Shown in pieces: positions 18,001 to 26,319 of a DNA stretch of 64,000 nucleotides (within the stretch, counting starts at the first letter, position 1; every line of letters starts with the position of its first letter). The notes under the pieces are model-generated. The model was given only the letters and a program-made list of their open reading frames with translations, was not told the DNA's origin and ran no database searches. The position numbers and the translations under genes were made by a program. The DNA lies in NCBI GenBank assembly GCA_946550725.1, contig CAMNQX010000003.1, forward strand, positions 62,001 through 126,000, given 5' to 3'. This DNA comes from an uncultured Clostridia bacterium (GTDB lineage: Bacteria > Bacillota > Clostridia > Oscillospirales > Oscillospiraceae).

Positions 18001-18904
18001 TGCCGCTGATGGTGCGGTGGAGCGGCTCAAGGGCCACCTCCGTGGTGGTTCCACCGGTGACCTCCGCCGTTGCGGAGGCATAGTTCGCCGCCGTCACAGT
18101 GGCGGTGTATTCCTGGCCGGAAATGAGCGTAACGGTTGCCACGCCGTCTCCGTTCGTGGTGGCGGCCTGACCGCCCACCACCACCGTCGCGTCCGGGATC
18201 ACGGTATTCGTACCGGTCTTAACTGTAATTGTAGTAGAAGCTGTGGAAGGGGCCGTCGCAGGTGTAGCCAGCCGAAGCTCAGCGCAAGAAATGTAATTCG
18301 ATTGCGTTTCAACCCCAATAACTTTTACATACTGGGCAAAGACAGGATAGGAGAACACCACCGTATTCCAAGTGTTTTCAGTCTTGACCCAAGCTTCCCC
18401 GGCTCTGTTATCGGCAATAGAACTCCAATGACTGCCATCCGAACTAACAAGGATATCATATTTTGTTACAGCGCCATTCTTTGCGCCGCGATTCATCCAG
18501 TGGAGGCCGGACAGCCACACTGCGTTTGGCAATGCAATTTGCACATAACGGTCACTTTCATTCGTAAAGCTGTCCCAACTGCCATAGTGTGTGCCTTCCG
18601 TTTCGTCCTTTAGATTCGCAAGCCCCTCACCGGTATAAGGATTCGGACCAGAAGGGGTCATGTCATCCAAAGGAATGAGCGAGGTCCCGTCAATGGGAGT
18701 TAATTCAGCCAAAGCCATTAACTCCGCATTGCCTCCCTCTACTTTAGGTAGCGTGGCGGTGGCCGCCTCACTTCCGCTCTCTGGTGCCTCAATGGCGATC
18801 TCGTCGTCATTTACACGGGCCGCCAGCGCGGTCATGGGCACCAGAGACAGTACCATGACCAGGGCCAGCAGCAGCGCGCCGAGGCGTTTTCCAATCTTTT
18901 TCAT
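12047..18904 (-). CDS. Giant SLH-anchored surface protein: F5/8 type C-like domain, carboxypeptidase-regulatory/Cna-B-like repeats, concanavalin-A-like region, Big-like and other Ig-like repeats, three SLH domains
   Basis: MKKIGKRLGALLLALVMVLSLVPMTALAA signal peptide; HYGSWDSFTNESDRYVQIALPNAVWLSGLHW discoidin-like; ISGTVTTDGSTPLADAKVELV; SLH C-terminus nearly matching the 3208-11274 protein. ATG 18904 preferred over TTG 18925. Confidence 0.88.
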   Translation of the reverse strand: MKKIGKRLGALLLALVMVLSLVPMTALAARVNDDEIAIEAPESGSEAATATLPKVEGGNAELMALAELTPIDGTSLIPLDDMTPSGPNPYTGEGLANLKDETEGTHYGSWDSFTNESDRYVQIALPNAVWLSGLHWMNRGAKNGAVTKYDILVSSDGSHWSSIADNRAGEAWVKTENTWNTVVFSYPVFAQYVKVIGVETQSNYISCAELRLATPATAPSTASTTITVKTGTNTVIPDATVVVGGQAATTNGDGVATVTLISGQEYTATVTAANYASATAEVTGGTTTEVALEPLHRTISGTVTTDGSTPLADAKVELVQNNTAKSFVTSVASAATDANGVYTLNVNSVAAGEYCVRVSKDGHGAKLSGAVNVAATELTESHENTNVQLPAVDTSTAKFVYDMTDAVGKRPALGFNNDAPEGCKPTVSWENDKMKLVFPARNTAADKDGTSNARMNRLVKLVGTGVKNGTIEFDATREGTGAGRFALALRLSDQNHWVYIGQENNNTTWFHERWNGESNHNDSSFWSSTVQGPSFGNGDTRHFKITINSAVEGEGDAAAEKIRVSLDIDGVTLFTNALVGNNNGTGPMNAADVGFICGNNDGTGIPSNITIDNLYIFRDDPTFAVTLGGTPALTAKVSDSSGDKDLTNDQAAAGDVIKVTCPSPADGMTLGAVTVTETNPAGGSEARTVTATMVGENDNTYFTFTMPDYAVTVTGELKNSFNATLTITGNARVGSPIDMATIPSEATVSYQWYRIDANNNVVTISNATGATYTPVADDQGKTLKVVVTGTGEYAGIKAMTIPNIGPADTQITGVTIARSTIKMIKNGNGTDSNTSDPANTVVSGNTTTLTATVSPDNATGLADGTVQWTVDDNTVVQLGAATRADNVFSMPITAVKNGTATVTATATSADGTTQSDSVTITVVTKVEKVTIKNGAKTVASTDSTVTGEGLILHANTDLADHPNSAALAVEVYPEDATTPAFNWARADGQDTGLLTINGDAADGSRTFTVNDTSDAKKVGTKDFKLTVTSTDVGPASTKELTFNVTVRRYLQNPISIGLGGKTAPTIGQQMEADVSQLVVGIDQTTSESAKANLTYQWYALDSADAEIAENATPIHSGTGTAGKTYTPAAADAAQLVGKRIAVRVTATPTDSFFYEGAVTAKTTNAVVKMDGPDAPVLSPTKPATGGAENSGYITITNYASYADGTAFQIKAGDAGEWNDAAVTSEGKIENLTAGKYFVKVKETAAQLESAVSETTIAVADAREYNITATQPAEGATISVTDKAVENAEVTITLNVAEGWKVDAVTVTDADNGSVTANREGTTNVWKFSMPAKDVTVTATVSKIQLKIKHTLTNITCGLGALDQEHEHTVDWGAVTTITFTPADGYTLPTATGVGGLTVKLLNDDGTESDELYSARHTLTYNPDPENPGKYILGFGSNGLRSSISITAAATLKSYTVSFAEMNGLNRPQATQSVNHGGTYTYTLTPMANYALPENITVTMAGNASPAYTYNKTTGAIEIQNVTGAVTITANGVRQYDQVTGVSIEDPTSLEVDSILSSSVQPAGAVVSYQWMSSATENGTYADIAGANTQTYTLKAADVGKYIKLKVTGDNDHNYDGTQTSAAVGPVVAKTIPTTGIVIQEKGEDVTQRAAVVGDPDFTLTAVVSPDNATDKAVTWAIWQVNSDQPDTSGVLQLTPGANGTVSVKILKAGNVRIHATASGGQTCNCTVNVERAPSNVIVATADNVSVPHDGQPHSITVTVTQPTSGYTIEYRTAESAEWSETNPTFTDVGTYTVYYQIVATDYETKTGSATVTITDGTVTPTPHTVTFTLNGAALAEVTGGTASGNVVTVADNGTLTFKLTVADTAKEVKSVKVDGAAITPVEGVYTISAITADKNVVVEVGDKGVTPPAVNTAALEAAITAATQAKAGVRTYETEMDPAEVSRGTKYTTDAAMGTLNTAITAAEAALTAETQAEVDLAVETLNAAVTAFNATVKTGTKASSSSTSSRPSTSTETTTNPDGSKTTTVTDNRTGTVTATTEKPDGTVEVVETKKDGTVTETVTTPEGAKTEKITTPDKDVTLTVTDAEGEELAKVELPAVIPTPETRFDDVPEGHWADKAIHNAAALELIEGVGDNKFGIHSTMTRGALATVLHRLSQGKTDYETAFQDVAQGKYYTEGVAWAAKAGVVKGFNADIFAPDQIITREQLAVMLARYAKLVGLDTKADAKVLETFADGENTGSWAVDGVAWCVENGILQGKGGSALDPTANVSRAEAAVMLDRFIGLMK

Positions 18905-19012
18905 ACTTTTTCCACCCTTTCCCAAAAATTCGCCCCCTTTGGCGGGGGCACCCGTTTCTGTGTTCCGGCCTTCCCCCGGAACACAAGGAGCCTTAACTCC
19001 TATGCGCCGTTT

Positions 19013-19041
19013 ATTTTACTCGAAACGGCCCGAAATTGCAA
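19013..19041 (-). promoter_or_regulatory. Promoter for the giant minus-strand SLH gene
   Basis: On minus: TTGCAA - 17 bp - TAAAAT, leaving a leader of about 100 nt. Confidence 0.6.
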
Positions 19042-19111
19042 TACTTTTACAAAAATTTTTTAATTCCCTCCGCTTTGATTGACATAATTCACAAAACGGA
19101 GGTCTAGCAAA

Positions 19112-19158
19112 CCAAAAAAGCACCCCGGTACAGGTCCTGTACCGGGGTGCTTTTTTGG
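19112..19158 (-). terminator. Terminator after tRNA-Gln
   Basis: Perfect 23-bp inverted repeat CCAAAAAAGCACCCCGGTACAGG-T-CCTGTACCGGGGTGCTTTTTTGG. Confidence 0.85.
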
Positions 19159-19229
19159 CAGCGGGAGAAGGATTCGAACCCTCACAAACAGAGTCAGAGT
19201 CTGTCGTGCTACCCTTACACAATCCCGCT
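19156..19229 (-). tRNA. tRNA-Gln (anticodon CTG), CCA encoded
   Basis: Minus-strand AGCGGGA/TCCCGCT acceptor, ACAGA-CTCTGAC-TCTGT anticodon arm, GGGTTCGAATCC T-arm. Confidence 0.93.
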
Positions 19230-19350
19230 ATCTAATTGTGCTGTCTTGGCTTGCGCCACTCATAAAGGCAGAGGTTATTATACCAACCTCCCGGCCCCTT
19301 GTCAAGCCCTTGGGGAAAAATTTCTCGCCCTTGAAACTTTGTGAAAAGAC

Positions 19351-19379
19351 TTGCAATTTCACCCAAAACATAGTATACT
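19351..19379 (+). promoter_or_regulatory. Promoter for the decarboxylase operon
   Basis: TTGCAA - 17 bp - TATACT. Confidence 0.65.
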
Positions 19380-19509
19380 CCGATTATAATGCGGGAAGAT
19401 GGGGTGCCGCCGGTCCTGCATTGGTGAAACAGCACAAAAACGGCGGTGTTCTCACTGTTTTAGGGGACAAAATCCCCAAGTTTTATTGGTAAGAGGAGGC
19501 AATTTGATC

Positions 19510-20910
19510 GTGAAACAGGTTCAAATCACAGAGACTGTCCTGCGCGATGCACAGCAGTCCCTCATCGCCACCCGGATGCCCTTCGCCGACTTCAAGGACA
19601 TCCTGCCCGTGATGGACAAGGCGGGGTATTATTCGGTGGAGTGCTGGGGCGGCGCTACCTTCGACTCCTGCCTGCGCTATCTGGGCGAGGACCCCTGGCA
19701 GCGGCTGCGCGACATCCGCGCCGCCATGCCCAACACCCGGCTGCAGATGCTGCTGCGCGGGCAGAATCTGCTGGGCTATAAGCACTACCACGACGACGTG
19801 GTGGAGAAGTTCGTGGAGCTGTCCATCAAGAACGGCATCGACATCATCCGCATCTTCGACGCTCTCAACGACTTCCGCAACATCAAGACCGCCCTGGAGG
19901 CCACCAAGAAGTACGCCAACGACCGCACCATCGCCTCGGGCTGTATCTCCTACACCCAGTCTCCCGTCCACACCGTGGAGAAGTATGTGGAGATGTGCAA
20001 GGAGCTTAAGACCATGGGCTTCGACACCATCTGCCTGAAGGATATGGCGGGCACCATGAGTCCCTATGAGGCCGAACATCTTATTAAGGGAATCAAGGAC
20101 GCGGTGGGCGAGATGCCCATCATCCTCCACACCCACTGCACCACCGGCATGGCCTACATGACCATCACCAAGGCCATCGAGAGCGGCGTGGACGTGATTG
20201 ACTGCGCCTCCTCCGCCATGTCCAACGGCACCTCCCAGCCCGCCACCGAGACGATGTTCTATGCCCTCCAGCAGTACGGCATCCCCTGCGGGCTGGACGA
20301 GAAGGTCATCAACCAGGTCAACGACCACTTCAAGCCCATGAAGCAGAAGTACATCGACTCCGGCCTGCTCAACCCCAAGAGCATGGGCACCGACTCCCAG
20401 GCTCTGGTCTACAAGGTCCCCGGCGGTATGCTCTCCAACATGATCGCCAACCTCAAGGACATGAACGCCATGGATAAGTTTGACGAGGCCCTGGCGGAGA
20501 TCCCCTCCGTCCGCGCCGACCTGGGCTATCCTCCGCTGGTCACCCCCCTGTCTCAGATGGTGGGCAACCAGGCGGTGATCAACGTCCTGATGGGCGAGCG
20601 CTACAAGCAGATCTCCACCGAGATCAAGAACTACTTCAAGGGCGACTACGGCGTGGCCCCCGGCGCGGTGAGTAAGGAGCTGGAGGAAAAGATCCTGGGC
20701 GCCGGCGGCAAGCCCACCGACTGCCGCGTGGAGGACTCCAAGCGCACCGGCGAGGAGTTCAAGGCCGCCAAGGAGGCCCTGGGCGACCTGGCCCAGTCCG
20801 AAGAGGACGTGATGAGCTACATCTGTTTCCCCGAGCAGGCCAAGAAGTTCCTGACCGAGCGCAAGGCCAAGGAAGAGAACGTCTGCACCTACACCATCAC
20901 TGAGGCGTAA
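19510..20910 (+). CDS. oadA: Oxaloacetate decarboxylase alpha subunit / pyruvate carboxylase subunit B-like carboxyltransferase
   Basis: ITETVLRDAQQSLIATRM, FRNIKTALEATKKY, HTHCTTGMAYMT; no biotinyl domain on this polypeptide. TTG 19504 is an alternative start. Confidence 0.9.
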   Translation: MKQVQITETVLRDAQQSLIATRMPFADFKDILPVMDKAGYYSVECWGGATFDSCLRYLGEDPWQRLRDIRAAMPNTRLQMLLRGQNLLGYKHYHDDVVEKFVELSIKNGIDIIRIFDALNDFRNIKTALEATKKYANDRTIASGCISYTQSPVHTVEKYVEMCKELKTMGFDTICLKDMAGTMSPYEAEHLIKGIKDAVGEMPIILHTHCTTGMAYMTITKAIESGVDVIDCASSAMSNGTSQPATETMFYALQQYGIPCGLDEKVINQVNDHFKPMKQKYIDSGLLNPKSMGTDSQALVYKVPGGMLSNMIANLKDMNAMDKFDEALAEIPSVRADLGYPPLVTPLSQMVGNQAVINVLMGERYKQISTEIKNYFKGDYGVAPGAVSKELEEKILGAGGKPTDCRVEDSKRTGEEFKAAKEALGDLAQSEEDVMSYICFPEQAKKFLTERKAKEENVCTYTITEA

Positions 20911-20922
20911 GGAGGCGAGCAC

Positions 20923-21258
20923 ATGAAGATGCCGATTTTCCCCGACGCGACGGTGTACGCCCTGTTGGGCTACGGCGTGGTGTTCGTGGGTCTGATCCTG
21001 CTGATGGCGGTGGTCATCCTGGCGGGCAAGGCCATGTCTTCCAAGAAGGCCGCCCCGGCTGCCGCCCCTGCGGCGGCAGGCTCCGCCGCGGCCCCCGCCG
21101 CCGTGAAGGACGGCCCCGCCGCCCCCGGCTCCGCCGGTCAGATCGCGCTCCATAACGTCAGCGACAAGGAGGCCGCCATGCTCATGGCCATTGTGGCCGA
21201 CAAGCTGGGAAAGCCCCTCAACGAGCTGCGCTTCAAGTCCATCAAGGAGGTCAAGTGA
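20923..21258 (+). CDS. OadG-like small membrane subunit
   Basis: One N-terminal TM segment, Ala/Pro-rich linker, position in operon. Confidence 0.7.
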   Translation: MKMPIFPDATVYALLGYGVVFVGLILLMAVVILAGKAMSSKKAAPAAAPAAAGSAAAPAAVKDGPAAPGSAGQIALHNVSDKEAAMLMAIVADKLGKPLNELRFKSIKEVK

Positions 21259-21259
21259 G

Positions 21260-21664
21260 ATGAAATATAAGGTTACTTTGAACGGCAAGACCTACGAGGT
21301 CGAGGTGGAGCAGGGCAAGGCCATGCTCCTGGACGAGTATGAAGCCATCGCCCCCGCCGCGCCCGCTCCCGCGGCTCCTGTTGCTGCCGCCCCCGCCGCC
21401 GCTCCTGCGGCTCCCGCTCCCGCGGCCGCCCCTGCCACGGCTACCGCCGCAGGTGAGCCTGTTCCCGCCCCCATGCCCGGCACCGTCCTCCGCGTGGAGG
21501 TCAACCAGGGCCAGGCCGTCAAGGCCGGGGACCTGCTGGTGGTGCTGGAGGCCATGAAGATGGAGAACGAGATCTTTGCCCCCAAGGACGGCACGGTGGC
21601 CCAGATCGTCGCCCCCAAGGGTACCACCGTGGAGACCGGTTCCCCCCTGATCGTGCTGGCATAA
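21260..21664 (+). CDS. Biotin carboxyl carrier protein subunit of the decarboxylase
   Basis: Ala/Pro linker then VLEAMKMENEI biotinylation motif. Confidence 0.93.
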   Translation: MKYKVTLNGKTYEVEVEQGKAMLLDEYEAIAPAAPAPAAPVAAAPAAAPAAPAPAAAPATATAAGEPVPAPMPGTVLRVEVNQGQAVKAGDLLVVLEAMKMENEIFAPKDGTVAQIVAPKGTTVETGSPLIVLA

Positions 21665-21676
21665 GGAGGGACTTCC

Positions 21677-23134
21677 ATGGATATTTTAGGAACCCTGTCC
21701 GGCCTGGTACAGGAGTCCGGCTTTGCCGGCTTCCTGGCCGCGGGCGGCTGGAAAAACCTGATCATGATCGCCGTGGCCTGCGTGCTTTTGTACCTGGGCA
21801 TCGGCAAGAAGTTCGAGCCGCTGCTGATGGTGGGCATCGCCTTCGGCGTGCTCCTCACCAACATCCCCGGCGGCGGGCTTTACCACATGGGAATGTGGGA
21901 CGCCTACGTTTATGAAAGCCCCTATGACGTGACCTATGACTACGCCCTCTACAACAAGGCGGAGTCGCGGGCCTACACCCAGGAGGAGTTTTCCTACTAT
22001 GCCTATGCCCGGGCCTGCGGCCACACCAACGAGCAGATCGAGCAGTATTTTGAGGACCACAAGGAGACCGGTAGCGACATCTACACCGACGTGTTGACCC
22101 TGATGACCTCTCCCGACTTTGACCAGACTCTTCTGAGCCGGCTGGAGGCGGATGAGAGCGGGAAGACGGCGTGGGAGATCAAGTCGGAGCTTTCCTTCAC
22201 CGACATCATCCACCTGGGCGGCCTGCTGGACATCCTCTATATCGGCGTGAAGGCCGGCCTTTACCCCTGCCTGATCTTCATCGGCATTGGCGCCATGACC
22301 GACTTTGGACCGCTGATCGCCCGGCCCTCCTCCCTCATTTTGGGCGCGGCGGCCCAGTTGGGCGTGTTCCTGGCCTTCTTCGGAGCGGTGGCTATGGGCT
22401 TTACCGGCCCGGAGGCAGGCTCCATCGGCATCATAGGCGGCGCGGACGGGCCAACGGCCATTTTGACCACGTCTAAGCTGGCCCCCCACCTCTTAGGCCC
22501 CATCGCCATCGCCGCCTATTCCTACATGGCGCTGATCCCGCTGATCCAGCCGCCCATCATGCGGGCGCTGACCACCAAGAAGGAGCGGGAGGTCAAGATG
22601 GTGCAGGCCCGCACCGTCTCCAAGACCGAGAAGATCATTTTCCCCATCCTGGTTTCGGTGTTCATCATCCTGCTTATCCCCTCCACCGCGCCGCTGATCG
22701 GCTGCCTGATGTTCGGTAACCTGCTCCGGGAGACCGGCTGCACCGAACGTTTGAGCGACACCGCCCAGAACGCCCTGATGAACATCGTTACCCTGTTCCT
22801 GGGCATCTCCGTGGGTGCGACGACGGTCGCCTCCCGCTTCCTGTCCCTCCAGACCCTCATGATCGTGGTGCTGGGCCTGGTGGCCTTCTCCCTGTCCACG
22901 GTGGGCGGCCTGCTGGTGGGCAAGATCATGTATGTGGTCTCCGGCGGCAAGGTCAACCCCCTCATCGGCTCCGCCGGCGTGTCCGCCGTGCCCATGGCCG
23001 CCCGTGTATCTCAGGTGGAGGGCCAGAAGGCCAACCCCAGCAACTTCCTGCTGATGCACGCCATGGGCCCCAACGTGGCCGGCGTCATCGGCTCCGCCAT
23101 CGCCGCGGGCTTCCTCATGAACGCCCTGGGCTAA
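21677..23134 (+). CDS. Na+-translocating decarboxylase beta subunit (OadB/GcdB family)
   Basis: GIGAMTDFGPLIARPSS, GSIGIIGGADGPTAI, SAGVSAVPMAARVSQ. Confidence 0.92.
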   Translation: MDILGTLSGLVQESGFAGFLAAGGWKNLIMIAVACVLLYLGIGKKFEPLLMVGIAFGVLLTNIPGGGLYHMGMWDAYVYESPYDVTYDYALYNKAESRAYTQEEFSYYAYARACGHTNEQIEQYFEDHKETGSDIYTDVLTLMTSPDFDQTLLSRLEADESGKTAWEIKSELSFTDIIHLGGLLDILYIGVKAGLYPCLIFIGIGAMTDFGPLIARPSSLILGAAAQLGVFLAFFGAVAMGFTGPEAGSIGIIGGADGPTAILTTSKLAPHLLGPIAIAAYSYMALIPLIQPPIMRALTTKKEREVKMVQARTVSKTEKIIFPILVSVFIILLIPSTAPLIGCLMFGNLLRETGCTERLSDTAQNALMNIVTLFLGISVGATTVASRFLSLQTLMIVVLGLVAFSLSTVGGLLVGKIMYVVSGGKVNPLIGSAGVSAVPMAARVSQVEGQKANPSNFLLMHAMGPNVAGVIGSAIAAGFLMNALG

Positions 23135-23268
23135 GAAGCGCGAGCATAGGCGCGCCGCCGGGGATGGACCGGAGCGAGGGGCGAATTGGTAAGCGGCCAA
23201 AGGCCGCGCGATTTGCCCCGAGACGGAGGGAAGCCACGGCGACAAGCGCGCTCAATGCGAGCGTGACA
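23135..23268 (+). repeat. Stop-codon-adjacent hairpin element, copy A
   Basis: GAAGCGCGAGCATAGGCGCG...ATGGACCGGAGCGAGGGGCGAATTGGTAAGCGGCCAAAGGCCGC..ATTTGCCCCGAGACGGAGGGAAGCC...CAATGCGAGCGTGAC. Confidence 0.8.
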
Positions 23269-23307
23269 CACATTTCGTTATCATTTTAAGAAAGGTAGGA
23301 TATTCAC

Positions 23308-24921
23308 ATGGCTAACATCGACCTCACTAAGTACGGCATCACCGGCGCGACCGAGATCCTCCACAACCCCTCTTATGAGGAGCTTTTCCAGGCGGAGATG
23401 GACCCCACCCTGGAGGGCTATGAGAAGGGCCGGATGACCGAGCTGGGCGCCGTCAACGTCATGACGGGCGTGTTCACCGGCCGCTCCCCCAAGGACAAGT
23501 TCATTGTCATGGACGAGAACTCCAAGGACACCGTGTGGTGGACTTCCGACGAGTTCAAGAACGACAACAAGCCCGCTTCCAAGGAAGCCTGGGACGCCTG
23601 CAAGGCCCTGGCTGTCAAGCAGCTGTCCGGCAAGAAGCTGTACGTCATGGACGTGTTCTGCGGCACCAACCCCGACACCCGCATGGCCATCCGCTTCATC
23701 ATGGAGGTGGCCTGGCAGGCCCACTTCGTGAAGAATATGTTCATCCAGCCCACCGCTGAGGAACTGGCCAACTTCGAGCCCGACTTCATCTCCTACAACG
23801 CCGCCAAGGCCAAGGTGGAGAACTACGCCGAGCTGGGCCTCAACTCCGAGACCGCCGCCATCTTCAACATCACCTCCCGTGAGCAGGTCATTCTCAACAC
23901 CTGGTACGGCGGTGAGATGAAGAAGGGTATGTTCTCCATGATGAACTACTACCTGCCTCTGAAGGGCATCGCCTCCATGCACTGCTCCGCCAACACCGAC
24001 ATGAACGGCGAGAACACCGCCATCTTCTTCGGCCTGTCCGGCACCGGCAAGACCACCCTGTCCACCGACCCCAAGCGCCTGCTCATCGGCGACGACGAGC
24101 ACGGCTGGGACGACGAGGGCGTGTTCAACTTTGAGGGCGGCTGCTACGCCAAGGTCATCAACCTGGACAAGGACGCCGAGCCTGACATCTACAACGCCAT
24201 CCGCCGGGACGCCCTGCTGGAGAACGTCACCGTGGACGCCGACGGCAAGATCGACTTCGCCGACAAGTCCGTCACCGAGAACACCCGCGTCAGCTACCCC
24301 ATTGACTTCATTGAGAAGAACGTGAAGAAGGTCCATTCCGCCTCCTTCGGCCCCGCGGCCAAGAACGTAATCTTCCTCTCCGCCGACGCCTTCGGCGTGC
24401 TGCCCCCCGTGTCCATCCTCACCCCGGAGCAGACCCAGTACTACTTCCTCTCCGGCTTTACCTCCAAGCTGGCGGGCACCGAGCGGGGCATCACCGAGCC
24501 TACCCCCACCTTCTCCGCCTGCTTCGGCCAGGCCTTCCTGGAGCTGCACCCCACCAAGTACGGCGAGGAGCTGGTCAAGCGCATGGAGAAGTCCGGCGCC
24601 AAGGCTTACCTGGTGAACACCGGCTGGAACGGCACCGGCAAGCGCATCTCCATCAAGGATACCCGCGGCATCATTGACGCCATCCTGGACGGTTCCATCC
24701 TCAAGGCTGAGACCAAGAAGATCCCCTACTTCAACCTGGAGGTCCCCACCGCTCTGCCCGGCGTGGACTCCGGCATCCTGGATCCCCGCGACACCTATGC
24801 CGATCCCGCCGAGTGGGATACCAAGGCCAAGGATCTGGCCGGCCGCTTCGTGAAGAACTTCGTCAAGTACACCGGCAACGACGCCGGCAAGGCTCTCGTC
24901 GCGGCTGGCCCCGAGGTGTGA
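23308..24921 (+). CDS. pckA: Phosphoenolpyruvate carboxykinase (ATP)
   Basis: [48 protein letters not shown]. Confidence 0.97.
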   Translation: MANIDLTKYGITGATEILHNPSYEELFQAEMDPTLEGYEKGRMTELGAVNVMTGVFTGRSPKDKFIVMDENSKDTVWWTSDEFKNDNKPASKEAWDACKALAVKQLSGKKLYVMDVFCGTNPDTRMAIRFIMEVAWQAHFVKNMFIQPTAEELANFEPDFISYNAAKAKVENYAELGLNSETAAIFNITSREQVILNTWYGGEMKKGMFSMMNYYLPLKGIASMHCSANTDMNGENTAIFFGLSGTGKTTLSTDPKRLLIGDDEHGWDDEGVFNFEGGCYAKVINLDKDAEPDIYNAIRRDALLENVTVDADGKIDFADKSVTENTRVSYPIDFIEKNVKKVHSASFGPAAKNVIFLSADAFGVLPPVSILTPEQTQYYFLSGFTSKLAGTERGITEPTPTFSACFGQAFLELHPTKYGEELVKRMEKSGAKAYLVNTGWNGTGKRISIKDTRGIIDAILDGSILKAETKKIPYFNLEVPTALPGVDSGILDPRDTYADPAEWDTKAKDLAGRFVKNFVKYTGNDAGKALVAAGPEV

Positions 24922-24955
24922 GCGTAGACACAATGTGTCCAACGCGAACATGACA
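24922..24955 (+). repeat. Stop-codon-adjacent hairpin element, minimal copy B
   Basis: GCGTAGACACAATGTGTCCAACGCGAACATGACA: outer stem and ends only. Confidence 0.6.
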
Positions 24956-24975
24956 CGCTGGAGAAAGTAAGAAAA

Positions 24976-25006
24976 GCCCGCCGGGAATCTCCCGGCGGGC
25001 TTTTTT
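24976..25006 (+). terminator. Terminator after pckA
   Basis: GCCCGCCGGGA-ATC-TCCCGGCGGGC-TTTTTT. Confidence 0.92.
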
Positions 25007-25052
25007 ATCACAAATCTTTGATTTCATTAAGACAAAATCTACGATAACGCTG

Positions 25053-25733
25053 TCAGGACAAGGGCGTGAGCCAGGTAAAGTTTTCTTTTCCCGCGCCCAT
25101 TTCAAAGTGGTACATGACAATACCCAAGTCGATCTTGGCGTAAAAGCCCAGCCCCGGCTTGACCGACACCTGGTCCCCGGACAGGGAGAATTTGAATTTC
25201 TGCTGATTCATCGCTGTAGGCGCCAGCAGGGCGGCGTCGATGCCCCGGTAAAACCAGTCAGGGGTGGAAACGCCGGGGTCCTCGGTCACTTGCTCACGGC
25301 TTTTGGCGGTGTGGGCAACGCCTTTGGTCTCTCCGTAACCGATGGCGATCACCAGGCAGAGCTTTTCGCCAGCCTCGACCTGTATCACAGAGGGGACCTT
25401 CTTGTAGGTCATGGCGACCCAGCAGGTGTTCAGCCCAAGCTGATGGGCTTTTAACACGATCCGCTCGCCGTAATACCCGCATTTTTGCCGAAGGTCAGCA
25501 TCCTTTTTCCCCACCAGCGCCACATAGTTTTTCACGCCGGAGAATTTTCCGTAGTGAGCCATAAAGATGCCAAAGGCTTTCGGCTCGTTGCTTACAAGCT
25601 GGATGTGTAGGCCGCTCTCTTGGTTGCAAGCGTCGATCTCAGCTTGGAGCGGCGTAAGAACATCTGTCCGCAAGGGCCTATCCTGATACTGTCTGACACT
25701 GTGCCGAGCTTTGATGGCGTCAAGTACGTCCAT
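25053..25733 (-). CDS. Nitroreductase family protein
   Basis: AIKARHSVRQYQDRPL, GLNTCWVAMTYKK, AIGYGE, LLAPTAMNQQKF. Confidence 0.85.
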   Translation of the reverse strand: MDVLDAIKARHSVRQYQDRPLRTDVLTPLQAEIDACNQESGLHIQLVSNEPKAFGIFMAHYGKFSGVKNYVALVGKKDADLRQKCGYYGERIVLKAHQLGLNTCWVAMTYKKVPSVIQVEAGEKLCLVIAIGYGETKGVAHTAKSREQVTEDPGVSTPDWFYRGIDAALLAPTAMNQQKFKFSLSGDQVSVKPGLGFYAKIDLGIVMYHFEMGAGKENFTWLTPLS

Positions 25734-25774
25734 TTCATGATACCTCCATTTGTGTAAAAGATTTGCGCGGATAT

Positions 25775-26155
25775 TTAATCTTCCCCGCTCCGGTCTGGCA
25801 ACTGTTCCAGAAAGGCTTTGGCGTGGAGCAGCATTTGGATCAGCCGCCCCATCGACTGCTGGTCCGAATCAAAATAGTAATACCGTTTGGTCCCCTCGCG
25901 GCGCACGTTGACAAGCCCCGCATCCTTGAGGATCTGGAGGTGGTGGGACACAGCCGGCCGGGATAGGTTCGTCTTTTCAGCAATAGGGCCTACCCTCACC
26001 CCGCCGCAGTGTCCTATGGCCATCATTTCCAAAATCAAGTGCTGGCGGGTCTCGTCTCCCAATGCTAACAATGTCTTTTGGCAGCCCTGAAATTCTGGGG
26101 CGAGCCGCGCGACCTCTGCGCTGTGCTCCAAGCGCATCACGCCCCTTTCGTTCAT
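25775..26155 (-). CDS. ArsR-type winged-helix regulator
   Basis: ALGDETRQHLILEMM..VGPIAEKTNLSRPAVSHHLQILKDAGLVNVRREGTKRYYYF. Confidence 0.9.
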   Translation of the reverse strand: MNERGVMRLEHSAEVARLAPEFQGCQKTLLALGDETRQHLILEMMAIGHCGGVRVGPIAEKTNLSRPAVSHHLQILKDAGLVNVRREGTKRYYYFDSDQQSMGRLIQMLLHAKAFLEQLPDRSGED

Positions 26156-26274
26156 TTGCTTAAACCATTATACCATTCGTTTCATGGAAATCTACATTGG
26201 GAAAGAAAATCAAGACGAAAGGGGAGTGGCGAGGGGCGGAGGGATAGGCTGTCACCTTTGTGGAACGCAAAGAT

Positions 26275-26306
26275 AACGGGACGGCTTCTGATGAAGCCGT
26301 CCCGTT
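26275..26306 (-). terminator. Terminator-like hairpin after bioY
   Basis: AACGGGACGGCTTC-TGAT-GAAGCCGTCCCGTT. Confidence 0.65.
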
Positions 26307-26319
26307 TTGTGTTTTTGTC

